This document shows, piece after piece, positions 1 through 8,308 of a DNA stretch of 64,000 nucleotides. The notes under the pieces are model-generated. The model made no database searches and was not told the origin of the DNA. It saw only the letters and a program-made list of their open reading frames with translations. Every line of letters begins with the position of its first letter. The stretch's first letter is position 1. The stretch is taken from assembly GCF_010731735.1 (NCBI RefSeq), contig NZ_AP022588.1, positions 2,852,001-2,916,000 of the forward strand, read 5' to 3'. The translations under genes were made by a program, and so were the position numbers. The stretch comes from Mycolicibacterium sediminis (GTDB taxonomy: Bacteria > Actinomycetota > Actinomycetes > Mycobacteriales > Mycobacteriaceae).

Positions 1-2
1 GG

Positions 3-1316
3 CCGCGCAGCGGTCTGAGTTACGAGACGCTGTTGGCCGCCGTCGAGCAGCGGCTGCCGCAGATTCCGCGGTACCGCCAGAAGGTTCGCGAGGTCTCGTT
101 CGGGCTGGCCCGGCCGGTGTGGGTCGACGACCGCGAGTTCGACATCACGTATCACATCCGGCGGTCGGCACTTCCGTCCCCGGGCAGCGACGCGCAACTG
201 CACGACCTGGTCGCCCGCCTCGGCTCGCGTCCGCTGGACAAGTCACGCCCGCTCTGGGAGATGTACCTCGTCGAGGGGCTGACCAAGAACCGCATCGCGA
301 TCTACACCAAGTCCCATCAGGCCCTCGTCAACGGCATGACGGCGCTGGAGATCGGGCACGTCATCGCCGACCGGACGCAGAAACCGCCGGAGTTCGGCGA
401 GGACATCTGGATCCCCGGCCGGGAGCCCGGTGACGCGCAGCTGCTGCTGGGCGCGCTCGGCGAGTGGGTGACCAGGCCCACCGCGCAGCTGGCGGCGGTC
501 CGGTCGACGCTGACCGACGCGGTCACCAACACCGGTCAGCTCGTCGACGTGGCGCGGCGGATGGCCGACGTGGCCCGCACGGTGGCCCGGGGAACGGCGC
601 CCAGCAGTCCGCTCAACGCCACGGTGTCGCGCAACCGCCGGATCACGGTGGCGGGCCACGACCTCGACGACTACCGCACGCTGCGCGCCCGGTACGACTG
701 CGACGTCAACGACGTGGTGCTCGCGGTGGTCGCGGGTGCGCTGCGCTACTGGCTGATGTCGCGTGGCGAGCCGGTGACCACGACGTCGACGGTCCGTGCG
801 ATGGCGCCGATGTCGGTGTACCCCGACGGCGAGCTGGACGTGACCGGACCGGGTCAGGCCATCAGCGAGGTCTCGCCATTCCTAGTCGACCTGCCGGTGG
901 GGGAGGGCAACGCCGTCGTCCGGCTGTCCCAGATCGCGCACGCCACCGAGTCCGCGTCGACCGCCGCGAGCCTGGTCGACGCGAGGACGATCGTCACGCT
1001 GTCGGGCTTCGCGCCGCCGACGTTGCACGCCATGGGGATTCGCGTGGCGACGAGTTTCTCGGCGCGACTGTTCAACCTGCTGATCACCAACGTCCCGGGC
1101 GCGCAGAAGCAGATGTTCGTGGCGGGCACCAAGCTCCTCGAGACGTACGCCGTGCCGCCGCTGCTGCACAACCAGACCATGGCGATCGGGGTGACGTCGT
1201 ACAACGGGATGCTCTACTTCGGCATCAACGCCGACCGCGACGCGATGAGCGACGTCGACGTGCTGCCCGGCCTACTGCGCGAATCGCTCGACGAACTGCT
1301 GGACTCAGCCCGCTGA
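3..1316 (+). CDS. WS/DGAT-family acyltransferase, 5'-truncated (Tgs3-like)
   Basis: This is the C-terminal part (about 437 codons) of a wax ester synthase/diacylglycerol acyltransferase-type protein; the frame is open to the window edge, so the start lies outside. Family members transfer acyl chains from acyl-CoA to diacylglycerol or alcohols to make storage lipid. Support comes from the family-typical stretch IPRYRQKV, the PLDKSRPLWEMYLVEGL segment and the C-terminal NVPG region. The usual catalytic motif HHxxxDG reads HQALVNG here (about nt 316-336), so the second His and the Asp are replaced. Activity is therefore doubtful. By position, near the desA3 locus, it corresponds to the Rv3234c/Rv3233c (tgs3) region of M. 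tuberculosis. It overlaps the end of the convergent stress-protein gene by 12 bp. Confidence 0.85.
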   Translation, partial: PRSGLSYETLLAAVEQRLPQIPRYRQKVREVSFGLARPVWVDDREFDITYHIRRSALPSPGSDAQLHDLVARLGSRPLDKSRPLWEMYLVEGLTKNRIAIYTKSHQALVNGMTALEIGHVIADRTQKPPEFGEDIWIPGREPGDAQLLLGALGEWVTRPTAQLAAVRSTLTDAVTNTGQLVDVARRMADVARTVARGTAPSSPLNATVSRNRRITVAGHDLDDYRTLRARYDCDVNDVVLAVVAGALRYWLMSRGEPVTTTSTVRAMAPMSVYPDGELDVTGPGQAISEVSPFLVDLPVGEGNAVVRLSQIAHATESASTAASLVDARTIVTLSGFAPPTLHAMGIRVATSFSARLFNLLITNVPGAQKQMFVAGTKLLETYAVPPLLHNQTMAIGVTSYNGMLYFGINADRDAMSDVDVLPGLLRESLDELLDSAR

Positions 1317-2195
1317 GCGGTGCCTCGGGACGATCATCACCGGCACGGGGGCGTGTCTGAGGATCTTCGAGGCCGCCGAGCCGAGGAAGACCCGCGCCAC
1401 CGGGCCTGCGGCGCCCGACCCCAGTAGCAGCACGTCCCCCTCCTGCCAGGTGACCGACTCGACGGCCTCCCGCCAGTCGTGGCCGCTGCCGACCGACACG
1501 TCGACGTCGGGTAGCGCGATCCGCTCGCGGACGTCCTCGAGTTGCCTGGAGATGTCGTCGAACGTGCGGCGCGTCCACTGCCGGACGACGAGGTCCTCGG
1601 CGGACTGCTCGATCGCTCCGGCGAACATCCGGACCGGCCGCACGGTGAACGAGGCGATCCGCAGCGAGGCCGACCACCGTCCGGCCAGTTCCGCCGCAGC
1701 GGGGATGAGTCCGTTGACGTCGGCCTCGTCGCCGTAGGCGGCGGTGAGCCTGCGAATCGGGTCCGACCCCGGCGCGTAGCCGCGGGGGGCGATGGCGACG
1801 GGCACCGATGCGGTATGGACGAGACGCTCGGTGACGCTACCCAGTCCCACCCGGCCGAGCAGACCGGACGACGACGATCCGACGACCACCAGGTCGGCGT
1901 CGTGCGCCTCGACGAGTTCGGTGAGGCCCACCGGGATCGAGGTCGAGTGGTGGACGACGACGGGGATGTCGAGGCCCGCGGGGAACTGGTGGACGACGGC
2001 GTCGAGCGAGGCCTTCGCCTGCGCCGACACGTAGCGCAGGTACTCGGCCTCGATCGGGTCGTCCTGGCGTGCCGGCGACCGCTCGATGATCGCGGTGGCG
2101 ATGACCTTCTCGCCCGTCGTCCGGGCGATCTGCGCGGCGAGGTTCAGCGGCGCGCTGCCCTGGCGGCTCGAGCTGAATCCCGCGATGATCGTCAT
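1305..2195 (-). CDS. Tandem universal stress protein (two UspA domains)
   Basis: The 296-residue protein contains two UspA domains, roughly residues 1-140 and 150-296. Each ends in an ATP-binding glycine-rich loop: GSSSSGLLGRVGLGSVTERL in the first domain and GSGAAGPVARVFLGSAASKI in the second. Such ATP-binding tandem Usp proteins are cytosolic and are associated with dormancy, hypoxia or metabolic stress in mycobacteria; no specific partner can be read from the sequence. It starts 10 bp after the stop of the upstream amino-acid permease on the same strand, so the two probably form an operon. This is notable because the permease itself carries a stress-protein-like tail. The ATG has an AAGGCGG ribosome-binding sequence just upstream. 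Confidence 0.92.
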   Translation of the reverse strand: MTIIAGFSSSRQGSAPLNLAAQIARTTGEKVIATAIIERSPARQDDPIEAEYLRYVSAQAKASLDAVVHQFPAGLDIPVVVHHSTSIPVGLTELVEAHDADLVVVGSSSSGLLGRVGLGSVTERLVHTASVPVAIAPRGYAPGSDPIRRLTAAYGDEADVNGLIPAAAELAGRWSASLRIASFTVRPVRMFAGAIEQSAEDLVVRQWTRRTFDDISRQLEDVRERIALPDVDVSVGSGHDWREAVESVTWQEGDVLLLGSGAAGPVARVFLGSAASKILRHAPVPVMIVPRHRSAG

Positions 2196-2205
2196 GTGTC
2201 CGCCT

Positions 2206-4011
2206 TCAGGTGCGGGCCGGCGTGGCGACGACGTGGGTGACCGGCACGTCGTACTCGGCGCGTGCGCGGTCGACGACGTCGAAGCGCTGCCACACCGATT
2301 CCTCCGCGGGGAGCGTCGAGATGACGATCTGGTCCGGGTGGAACTCCGCGACGGCGGCGGCCAGCGCGCGCAGCGGCCGGGCGTCGCCGATCTCCCCGTT
2401 CGCCTCGAAGTCCTCCGAGCGCAGCGTCCTCAAGGTGCTGTCGAGCCGGTCCTGCGCGACCTTGCGGGTCGTCTCGCGCAGGTCCAGTGGGCCCCGAGCC
2501 GCGGTGCCTGCCTCGATGGGGCTGGCCGGCACGACCACGTGGTAGGTGGCCGAGTTGTCGGCGTCGATGCGCCGCAGTTCGTCCAGCAGCTCCCGGGACT
2601 CGACCGTCTGGTTCGCCAGCACCAGTACGCGGTGCGGGGGATCCGTGGCGGTGGCGCCGGCGACCTCGGGCTTGCGGTTGATGAACCACCGATTCGCGAG
2701 GTAGACCAGCACCACGACGGCCCAAGACAGCAGGCTCAGCAGCAGCTGGGACCGCACGTCGGCCTGGATGCCCATCTGCACCAGGATCGCCACGATCGCG
2801 ACGGCGGTGATGATCGACAGCACCGGGAAGAGCCACATCTTGACCTTCAGGTCGCCGTCGTTCGCGCGGTAGCGGAGCACGATCTGCGAGATGGCGATGA
2901 GCAGGTAGACGAACAGGATGATCGCGCCGCTGGAGTTCAGCAGGAACGCGAAGATGGTGTCCGGCGAGACGGCCGCGGCGATCACGCACAGGAAGCCGAT
3001 GATCGACGACGTCAGGATCGCGGCGGCGGGGACGCCGCGCCGGGTGACCTCGACCAGCCGCGCGGGAGCCTCCCGGCGGGCGGCGAGCACGAACAGCATG
3101 CGCGACGCCGTGTACATGCCGGAGTTGAGGCAACTCAGCACGGCGGTGAGCACGACGGCGTTCATGATGTCGTCGGCGTAGGGGATGCCCATCTCGGTGA
3201 ACGCCGCCACGAACGGCGACGCCGCCACGGCGTCGTCGTTCCAGGGCAGGATCGTCACCAGCAGGAACGCCGAGCCGACGAAGAAGATCGCGATGCGGAC
3301 GATGACCGAGTTCGCGGCCTTGGCGACCGCCCGCTCCGGGTCCGACGACTCGGCGGCGGCGATGGTGGCGATCTCGGCGCCGACCATCGAGAAGATGACC
3401 GTCACGACGCCGACGGTTATCGCCATGGCGCCGAATGGGAAGAACCCGCCGTTGTCGGTCAGGTTGGAGAAGTCCATCGCCTTGTCGGGCCAGAGTCCGA
3501 GCACGAAGCAGGCGCCGAGCCCGATGAAGGCGATGATGGCGGCCACCTTGATGCCGGCGAACCAGAACTCGAACTCGCCGAACGACGACACCGAGAACAG
3601 GTTCGTCGCGGTCATCAGGACCATGAGGATCAGCGCGGACAGCCACAGTGGTACGTCGATCCAGTACTGGATGATCTTCGCTCCGGCGATTGCCTCGAAT
3701 CCGACGACGATGACCCAGAAGTACCAGTAGAGCCAGCCGACGGAGAAGCCGGCCCAATTGCCCAGCGCGGTGCGGGCGTAGTCGGCGAACGAGCCGGTCG
3801 ACGGGTTGGCCACCGCCATCTCGGCGAGCATGCGCATGACCATGATGATCAGCACGCCGGCCAGCGCGTAGGTGATGAAGGCGCCCGGTCCGGTGTCGCC
3901 GATGACGACGCCGGAGCCGACGAACAGGCCGGCGCCGATGACGCCGCCGATGGCGATCATGGTGAGTTGGCGCTGTGAGAGCGCCTTCTGCAGTTCGGGT
4001 GTGACGCTCAT
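2206..4011 (-). CDS. APC-family amino-acid permease with C-terminal Usp-like domain
   Basis: This 601-residue membrane transporter belongs to the amino acid-polyamine-organocation superfamily and most resembles GabP/AnsP-like amino-acid/proton symporters; the substrate cannot be assigned. The N-terminal ~430 residues hold about 12 hydrophobic segments, beginning with the helix around IGGVIGAGLFVGSG that carries the substrate-carboxylate binding loop. Residues ~440-601 are soluble and look like a degenerate universal stress protein domain (VLVLANQTV at its first strand). I chose the ATG at 4011 because GGAGGG lies 6 bp upstream; a longer in-frame extension to 4077 has no such support. It is followed after 10 bp by a tandem Usp gene, suggesting stress-responsive control of uptake. 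Confidence 0.9.
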   Translation of the reverse strand: MSVTPELQKALSQRQLTMIAIGGVIGAGLFVGSGVVIGDTGPGAFITYALAGVLIIMVMRMLAEMAVANPSTGSFADYARTALGNWAGFSVGWLYWYFWVIVVGFEAIAGAKIIQYWIDVPLWLSALILMVLMTATNLFSVSSFGEFEFWFAGIKVAAIIAFIGLGACFVLGLWPDKAMDFSNLTDNGGFFPFGAMAITVGVVTVIFSMVGAEIATIAAAESSDPERAVAKAANSVIVRIAIFFVGSAFLLVTILPWNDDAVAASPFVAAFTEMGIPYADDIMNAVVLTAVLSCLNSGMYTASRMLFVLAARREAPARLVEVTRRGVPAAAILTSSIIGFLCVIAAAVSPDTIFAFLLNSSGAIILFVYLLIAISQIVLRYRANDGDLKVKMWLFPVLSIITAVAIVAILVQMGIQADVRSQLLLSLLSWAVVVLVYLANRWFINRKPEVAGATATDPPHRVLVLANQTVESRELLDELRRIDADNSATYHVVVPASPIEAGTAARGPLDLRETTRKVAQDRLDSTLRTLRSEDFEANGEIGDARPLRALAAAVAEFHPDQIVISTLPAEESVWQRFDVVDRARAEYDVPVTHVVATPART

Positions 4012-4103
4012 GTGGTTCCCTCCGACGACGTGTGGCCCTGCACGCGGTCGGAGTGACGCACCCGACCGTCCCGTCACGAGTTCCTCTCCAGGTGGCGGGG
4101 CTG

Positions 4104-4154
4104 CCGCGACCGGAGCTTGACGTGGTGAACCCTAGGCCGATCCACCGGTCGCGG
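4104..4154. promoter_or_regulatory. Inverted repeat in divergent promoter region
   Basis: Two perfect 10-bp inverted arms, CCGCGACCGG (4104-4113) and CCGGTCGCGG (4145-4154), are separated by 31 bp. They lie between the divergently transcribed permease (start 4011) and the small conserved gene (start 4191). The arrangement could bind a dimeric regulator at each arm or form a looped hairpin; no regulator is encoded next door. Function is inferred only from position and symmetry. Confidence 0.3.
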
Positions 4155-4190
4155 AGGCGGATTGGGAATCACGCCCGTTACCCTCGCGAT

Positions 4191-4691
4191 GTGCGCGTCT
4201 ACATCCCGGTGACTCTGGCCATGCTCGCGGCGTTGGTCTCCGATCAGACGATGCACGCGCGCAGCGGTACCGCCTTCGCCGTGACGCCGACGCTGCGGGA
4301 GTCCTACGCCGAGGGTGACGACGACGAGCTGGCCGAGGTGGCGCTGCGGGAGGCCGCGATGGCGTCGATCCGTCTGCTCGCCGTGGAGGGACCCGATCCG
4401 TCGCTGCCCACCCGGCGGGCGGTCCTCGTCGCCGACGTGGACGGCGTCACGCTGCGCCCCGACCTCGACGACGCGGTGGTGCGGCTGACCGGGCCGGTGG
4501 CGATGTCCGACGTGGTCGCGGCCTACGTGGACAACGCCGACGCCGAGGCCGCGGTCGCGGCGGCGATGGAGGTCATCGACGACGCCGACCTGGGCGACGA
4601 GGACGCCGAGCTGACGGTGGGGGACGCGCAGGACCACGACCTGGCCTGGTACGCGACGCAGGAACTACCATTCCTGATCGACCTGCTGTGA
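4191..4691 (+). CDS. Conserved actinobacterial protein (DUF6912-like, Rv3231c position)
   Basis: The product is an acidic 166-residue protein with no signal peptide or membrane segment. It begins MRVYIPVT and is rich in Asp, Glu, Ala and Val. By sequence character and by position directly before the desaturase reductase gene it matches the conserved protein at M. tuberculosis Rv3231c; its function is unknown. I chose the GTG at 4191 because residues from there on have the conserved character, while the open frame upstream to 4032 looks like non-coding GC-rich sequence and overlaps the permease promoter. The end of the gene is 109 bp before the next start, with the reductase operator repeats in between. 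Confidence 0.75.
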   Translation: MRVYIPVTLAMLAALVSDQTMHARSGTAFAVTPTLRESYAEGDDDELAEVALREAAMASIRLLAVEGPDPSLPTRRAVLVADVDGVTLRPDLDDAVVRLTGPVAMSDVVAAYVDNADAEAAVAAAMEVIDDADLGDEDAELTVGDAQDHDLAWYATQELPFLIDLL

Positions 4692-4725
4692 GCTGTGAGC
4701 CGGCGCTCAACGCTGGCTACGCAAC

Positions 4726-4749
4726 CGTAGGTTACGGTACCGTAGGTTC
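4726..4749. promoter_or_regulatory. Candidate operator before the desaturase reductase gene
   Basis: CCGTAGGTT occurs twice, at 4726-4734 and 4741-4749, 15 bp apart. Between and overlapping them lies the perfect 12-bp palindrome TACGGTACCGTA (4734-4745). The block starting CGTAGGTTACG is nearly identical to one upstream of desA3 at 5986-6008, so one regulator probably controls both genes. A TetR-family acyl-CoA-responsive repressor is the natural candidate, but none is encoded nearby. The site lies 52-75 bp before the GTG at 4801. Confidence 0.6.
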
Positions 4750-4800
4750 ACTGCGTGGTACCGATGCCGGACCACCCCCACAGTCGAGCGGGAGCCTGTC

Positions 4801-5958
4801 GTGGCCAAGAACACCATCAAGATCTCGGCCAACGTAGCCGACACCGTCAAGCCGGAGATCGCCGGCGCCCGGGAGCGTCCGGGCTGGCACGCGCTGCGCA
4901 CGATCGCCGGCAAGATCACCACGCCACTGCTCCCCGACGACTACCTCAAGCTCGCCAACCCGCTGTGGTCGGCCCGCGAGCTGCGCGGTCGCGTCGTCGA
5001 GGTCCGGCGCGAGACCGTGGACTCCGCGACGCTCGTCATCAAGCCCGGCTGGGGCTTCTCCTTCGACTACGAGCCGGGCCAGTACGTCGGCATCGGCGTG
5101 CTCGTCGACGGCCGGTGGCGCTGGCGGTCCTACTCTCTGACGTCAACGCCCGTGGTGGGCGCCACGAAGGCCGGTCGCGGCTCGCGCACCATCACGATCA
5201 CCGTCAAGGCAATGCCCGAGGGGTTCCTCTCGACCCACCTCGTCGGAGGCGTCGCGCCCGGCACCGTCGTCCGGCTGGCGGCGCCGCAGGGCAACTTCAC
5301 GATGCCCGACCCCGCACCCGCCTCCGTGCTGTTCCTGACGGCCGGTTCGGGCATCACCCCGGTGATGTCGATGCTGCGGACGCTCGCCCGGCGCGATCAG
5401 ATCGGCGACGTCGTCCACGTGCACTCCGCACCGACGGTCGCCGACGCGATGTTCGGCCGCGAACTCGCCGCACTGTCCGACGCCCACGAGGGATACCGCC
5501 CGACCCTGCGCGCGACGCGGACCGACGGGCGCCTCGACCTCTCCCGGCTGGCCGACGTCGTGCCCGACTGGCGGGAGCGCCAGACGTGGGCGTGCGGACC
5601 CGAGGCCATGCTCGACGACGCGGAACGGGTCTGGCGGGCCGCCGGCGTCGCCGACCGGCTGCACCTCGAGCGCTTCGCGGTGTCCAAGGCGGCCGCGCAC
5701 GGTACCGGTGGCACGGTGACCTTCGAACGTGCGGGCAAGACGGTCGGCGTGGACGCCGCCACGTCGCTGATGGACGCCGGTGAGAGCGTCGGCATCCGGA
5801 TGCCGTTCGGCTGCCGGATGGGCATCTGCCAGTCCTGCGTCGTCAGCCTCGTCGAGGGTCACGTGCGCGATCTGCGGACGGGCGTCGAACACGAGCCCGG
5901 GAGCCGGATTCAGACGTGCATCTCGGCGGCGTCCGGGGACTGCACGCTCGACGTTTAA
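4801..5958 (+). CDS. NADPH oxidoreductase partner of DesA3 (Rv3230c-like)
   Basis: The 385-residue flavin iron-sulfur reductase passes electrons from NAD(P)H to the membrane desaturase. In order it has a short N-terminal region, an FAD-binding barrel (about 55-160, with the RWRSYSLTS flavin motif), an NAD(P)-binding domain ([14 protein letters not shown]) and a C-terminal plant-type [2Fe-2S] ferredoxin domain. The cluster cysteines are at about residues 338, 343, 346 (CRMGICQSC) and 373. In M. tuberculosis, Rv3230c is the established redox partner of DesA3, and the desA3 gene follows here after 68 bp on the same strand. The GTG start has GGGAG upstream. Operator-like repeats precede the gene. 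Confidence 0.93.
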   Translation: MAKNTIKISANVADTVKPEIAGARERPGWHALRTIAGKITTPLLPDDYLKLANPLWSARELRGRVVEVRRETVDSATLVIKPGWGFSFDYEPGQYVGIGVLVDGRWRWRSYSLTSTPVVGATKAGRGSRTITITVKAMPEGFLSTHLVGGVAPGTVVRLAAPQGNFTMPDPAPASVLFLTAGSGITPVMSMLRTLARRDQIGDVVHVHSAPTVADAMFGRELAALSDAHEGYRPTLRATRTDGRLDLSRLADVVPDWRERQTWACGPEAMLDDAERVWRAAGVADRLHLERFAVSKAAAHGTGGTVTFERAGKTVGVDAATSLMDAGESVGIRMPFGCRMGICQSCVVSLVEGHVRDLRTGVEHEPGSRIQTCISAASGDCTLDV

Positions 5959-5971
5959 GGTTTACTGACTG

Positions 5972-6008
5972 GTAACCTACGGCGTCGTAGGTTACGCTAG
6001 CGTAGGTA
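5972..6008. promoter_or_regulatory. Candidate operator before desA3
   Basis: A 10-bp inverted repeat, GTAACCTACG (5972-5981) and CGTAGGTTAC (5986-5995), has a 4-bp spacer. It runs into a second copy of CGTAGGT at 6001-6007, centred on the palindrome ACGCTAGCGT. The right half, 5986-6007, matches 4727-4748 upstream of the reductase gene at all but two or three positions (CGTAGGTTACG, then TA, then CGTAGGT). It sits 20-55 bp before the desA3 ATG, a position suited to repression. Confidence 0.65.
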
Positions 6009-6026
6009 GAGGAAGGAGGCCCAACG

Positions 6027-7274
6027 ATGGCTATTACGGACGTACCGGAATTCACACACTTGACCGACACGGACATCGAGAACCTCGGACGCGAGCTCGA
6101 TGCCATCCGACAGGACATCGAGGACTCCCGCGGAGAGCGCGACGCGCGCTACATCCGCCGCACGATCGCCGCTCAGCGCGCGCTGGAGGTGGCGGGCCGC
6201 CTGATGCTGACCGCCGGCTCGCGCCGCTCCGCCTGGTGGGCGGGCACCGCCACCCTGGGCGTGGCCAAGATCATCGAGAACATGGAGATCGGCCACAACG
6301 TCATGCACGGCCAGTGGGACTGGATGAACGATCCGGAGATCCACTCGTCGACGTGGGAGTGGGACATGAGCGGGGCGTCGAAGCACTGGCGCTTCACCCA
6401 CAACTTCATGCATCACAAGTACACGAACATCCTCGGCATGGACGACGACGTGGGCTACGGCGTCATCCGCGTGACCCGCGACGCCAAGTGGAAGCCGTTC
6501 AACCTGTACGGCAACCTGCTCTTCAACACCCTGCTGGCCATCGGCTTCGAGTGGGGCGTGGGACTGCAGCACCTGGAACTGGGCAAGATCTCCAAGGGCC
6601 GCGACGACCGCAAGGCGACGATGGACCGCATCAAGGAGTTCGGTGTCAAGGCCGGCCATCAGCTCGCCAAGGACTACGTGCTGTTCCCGGCGCTGACGTC
6701 GCTGTCGCCCGGCGCCAGGTTCTGGTCGACCGTCCGCGCCAACGCGATCGCCAACGTCATCCGCAACGTGTGGGCCAACGCCGTGATCTTCTGCGGCCAC
6801 TTCCCGGACGGCGCGGAGAAGTTCACCAAGACCGACATGGTGGGCGAGTCCAAGGGTCAGTGGTACCTGCGTCAGATGCTCGGTAGCGCCAACTTCGATG
6901 GCGGACCGGCTCTGCGCTTCATGAGCGGCAACCTGAGCAACCAGATCGAGCATCACCTGTACCCGGACCTGCCCAGCAACCGGCTGCACGAGATCTCGAT
7001 CCGCGTACGGGAGATCTGCGACAAGTACGACCTGCCCTACACCACCGGAAACTTCCTGGTGCAGTACGGCAAGACGTGGCGCACGATCGCCAAGCTGTCG
7101 CTGCCGGACCGGTTCCTGACCGACACCCGCGACGATGCGCCCGAGACGCGCAGCGAGCGGATGTTCGACGAACTGGACCCCAGCGAGCGTCGCGGACTCA
7201 AGTCCTCGATCGCCGCGGTGCGTGCCCGCCGTCGCGACAAGCGTGCGGTGGCTCGCACCCTGCGCGCCGCCTGA
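6027..7274 (+). CDS. desA3: Stearoyl-CoA delta-9 desaturase
   Basis: The 415-residue integral-membrane di-iron desaturase inserts the delta-9 double bond into stearoyl-CoA to give oleoyl-CoA for membrane phospholipids and triacylglycerol. The three histidine boxes are visible: H90-x3-H94 (GHNVMHGQW), H125-x3-H129-H130 (HNFMHHKYT) and N-Q-I-E-H309-H310 (NQIEHHLYPD). Hydrophobic segments lie around them, and the C-terminal ~40 residues are basic and probably cytosolic. The ATG is preceded by GAGGAAGGAGG. It is the DesA3 (Rv3229c) orthologue and follows its reductase partner. A strong hairpin terminator lies downstream before the convergent aldo/keto reductase. Confidence 0.95.
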   Translation: MAITDVPEFTHLTDTDIENLGRELDAIRQDIEDSRGERDARYIRRTIAAQRALEVAGRLMLTAGSRRSAWWAGTATLGVAKIIENMEIGHNVMHGQWDWMNDPEIHSSTWEWDMSGASKHWRFTHNFMHHKYTNILGMDDDVGYGVIRVTRDAKWKPFNLYGNLLFNTLLAIGFEWGVGLQHLELGKISKGRDDRKATMDRIKEFGVKAGHQLAKDYVLFPALTSLSPGARFWSTVRANAIANVIRNVWANAVIFCGHFPDGAEKFTKTDMVGESKGQWYLRQMLGSANFDGGPALRFMSGNLSNQIEHHLYPDLPSNRLHEISIRVREICDKYDLPYTTGNFLVQYGKTWRTIAKLSLPDRFLTDTRDDAPETRSERMFDELDPSERRGLKSSIAAVRARRRDKRAVARTLRAA

Positions 7275-7297
7275 CCAGCTCGACGACTCCATAGCTC

Positions 7298-7364
7298 AAC
7301 GCGAAACTGCGGGGAGATCGCGATTCGAATCGAATCGTCGATCTCCCCGCAGTTTCGGCGTTGG
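7298..7364. terminator. Bidirectional terminator between desA3 and the aldo/keto reductase
   Basis: AAACTGCGGGGAGATCG (7304-7320) pairs perfectly with 7339-7355, giving a 17-bp stem with an 18-nt loop. Outer bases CAACG/CGTTG extend the symmetry to 7298-7364. A/T runs at both stem ends suit termination in both directions, and the two flanking genes converge on it. Confidence 0.8.
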
Positions 7365-7376
7365 AGGCGGTGTCGG

Positions 7377-8225
7377 TCAGTCGGGGATCATGTCGAACGT
7401 GTCGGGGTTGGGACCAGTGCGGCCGTCCTCGCCCTTGTCGAGTTCGGTGAGCGCGTCGACGTCGTCGGGGCTCAGCTCGAAGTCGAAGATGTCGAAGTTC
7501 TCCTGAATGCGCTTGGGCGTCACCGACTTCGGGAAGATGACGTCACCGCGCTGAATGTGCCAGCGCAGCACGACCTGTGCCGGCGACTTGCCGGTCGCCT
7601 TCGCGATGCCCTCGACCACCTGGTCGTCGAGCACCTTGCCCTGGGCGATCGGCGACCACGCCTCGGTCACGATGTCGTGCGAGGCACCGTAGGCGCGGAC
7701 GTCGGCGTTGACGAAGTACGGGTGCACCTCGATCTGGTTCACCGCGGGCACCGTGTCGGTCTCGGCGGCCAGCCGCTCGAGGTGGGGTACCTGGAAGTTG
7801 GACACGCCGATGCTGCGGGCCCGGCCGTCGGCCTTGAACCCCTCCAGCGCCTTCCACGTCGACACGAAGTCGCCGTCGTACTTGGTGGGCAGCGGCCAGT
7901 GGATCAGGAACAGGTCGACGTAGTCGTAGCCCAGCTTCGACAGCGTCTCGTCGAACGCCGCGCGCGCCTTGTCCGGCTCGTGGAAGCCGTTGTTCAGCTT
8001 GCTGGTGATGAAGACGTCGGCGCGGTCGACACCCGCATCGCGGATGCCCTGTCCGACGCCGGCCTCGTTGCCGTACATCTGCGCGGTGTCGATGTGCCGG
8101 TAGCCGATGTCGAGGGCGGCCTTCACCGCTCCGGCGGTCTCGTCGGGGTCGATTTGGTAGACGCCAAGTCCCAGCTGCGGGATCGAGGCGCCATCGTTGA
8201 GGTTGATGCTCGGTACTGTGCTCAC
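7377..8225 (-). CDS. Aldo/keto reductase
   Basis: The 282-residue NADPH-dependent aldo/keto reductase has a TIM-barrel fold. It reduces small aldehydes and ketones such as dicarbonyls; the true substrate is unknown. The catalytic tetrad is visible: Asp and Tyr in DTAQMYGNE, Lys in ITSKLNN and His in FLIHWP. The family signature GVSNFQVPHLERL and the C-terminal phosphate-binding segment PKSVTPKRIQEN are also present. I chose the GTG at 8225 because the family N-terminus (VPSINLNDG) starts there; the frame runs open further upstream into the rsgA region, but that stretch is not AKR-like. It is convergent with desA3 and close to rsgA on the same strand. Confidence 0.93.
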   Translation of the reverse strand: MSTVPSINLNDGASIPQLGLGVYQIDPDETAGAVKAALDIGYRHIDTAQMYGNEAGVGQGIRDAGVDRADVFITSKLNNGFHEPDKARAAFDETLSKLGYDYVDLFLIHWPLPTKYDGDFVSTWKALEGFKADGRARSIGVSNFQVPHLERLAAETDTVPAVNQIEVHPYFVNADVRAYGASHDIVTEAWSPIAQGKVLDDQVVEGIAKATGKSPAQVVLRWHIQRGDVIFPKSVTPKRIQENFDIFDFELSPDDVDALTELDKGEDGRTGPNPDTFDMIPD

Positions 8226-8308
8226 CGCGGGAGCGTGCCCGGTGCGAGGCCGGTGCAAACGGATCAGCCGGTGACGGTCCCGACCCGCCTGGCCAGGACG
8301 AAGTCCGC

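Noticed and set aside
2086..3978. 630-codon open frame antisense to the APC permease
   Set aside because: Extremely Asp/Arg/Gly/His-rich and repetitive; typical of antisense to hydrophobic transmembrane codons.
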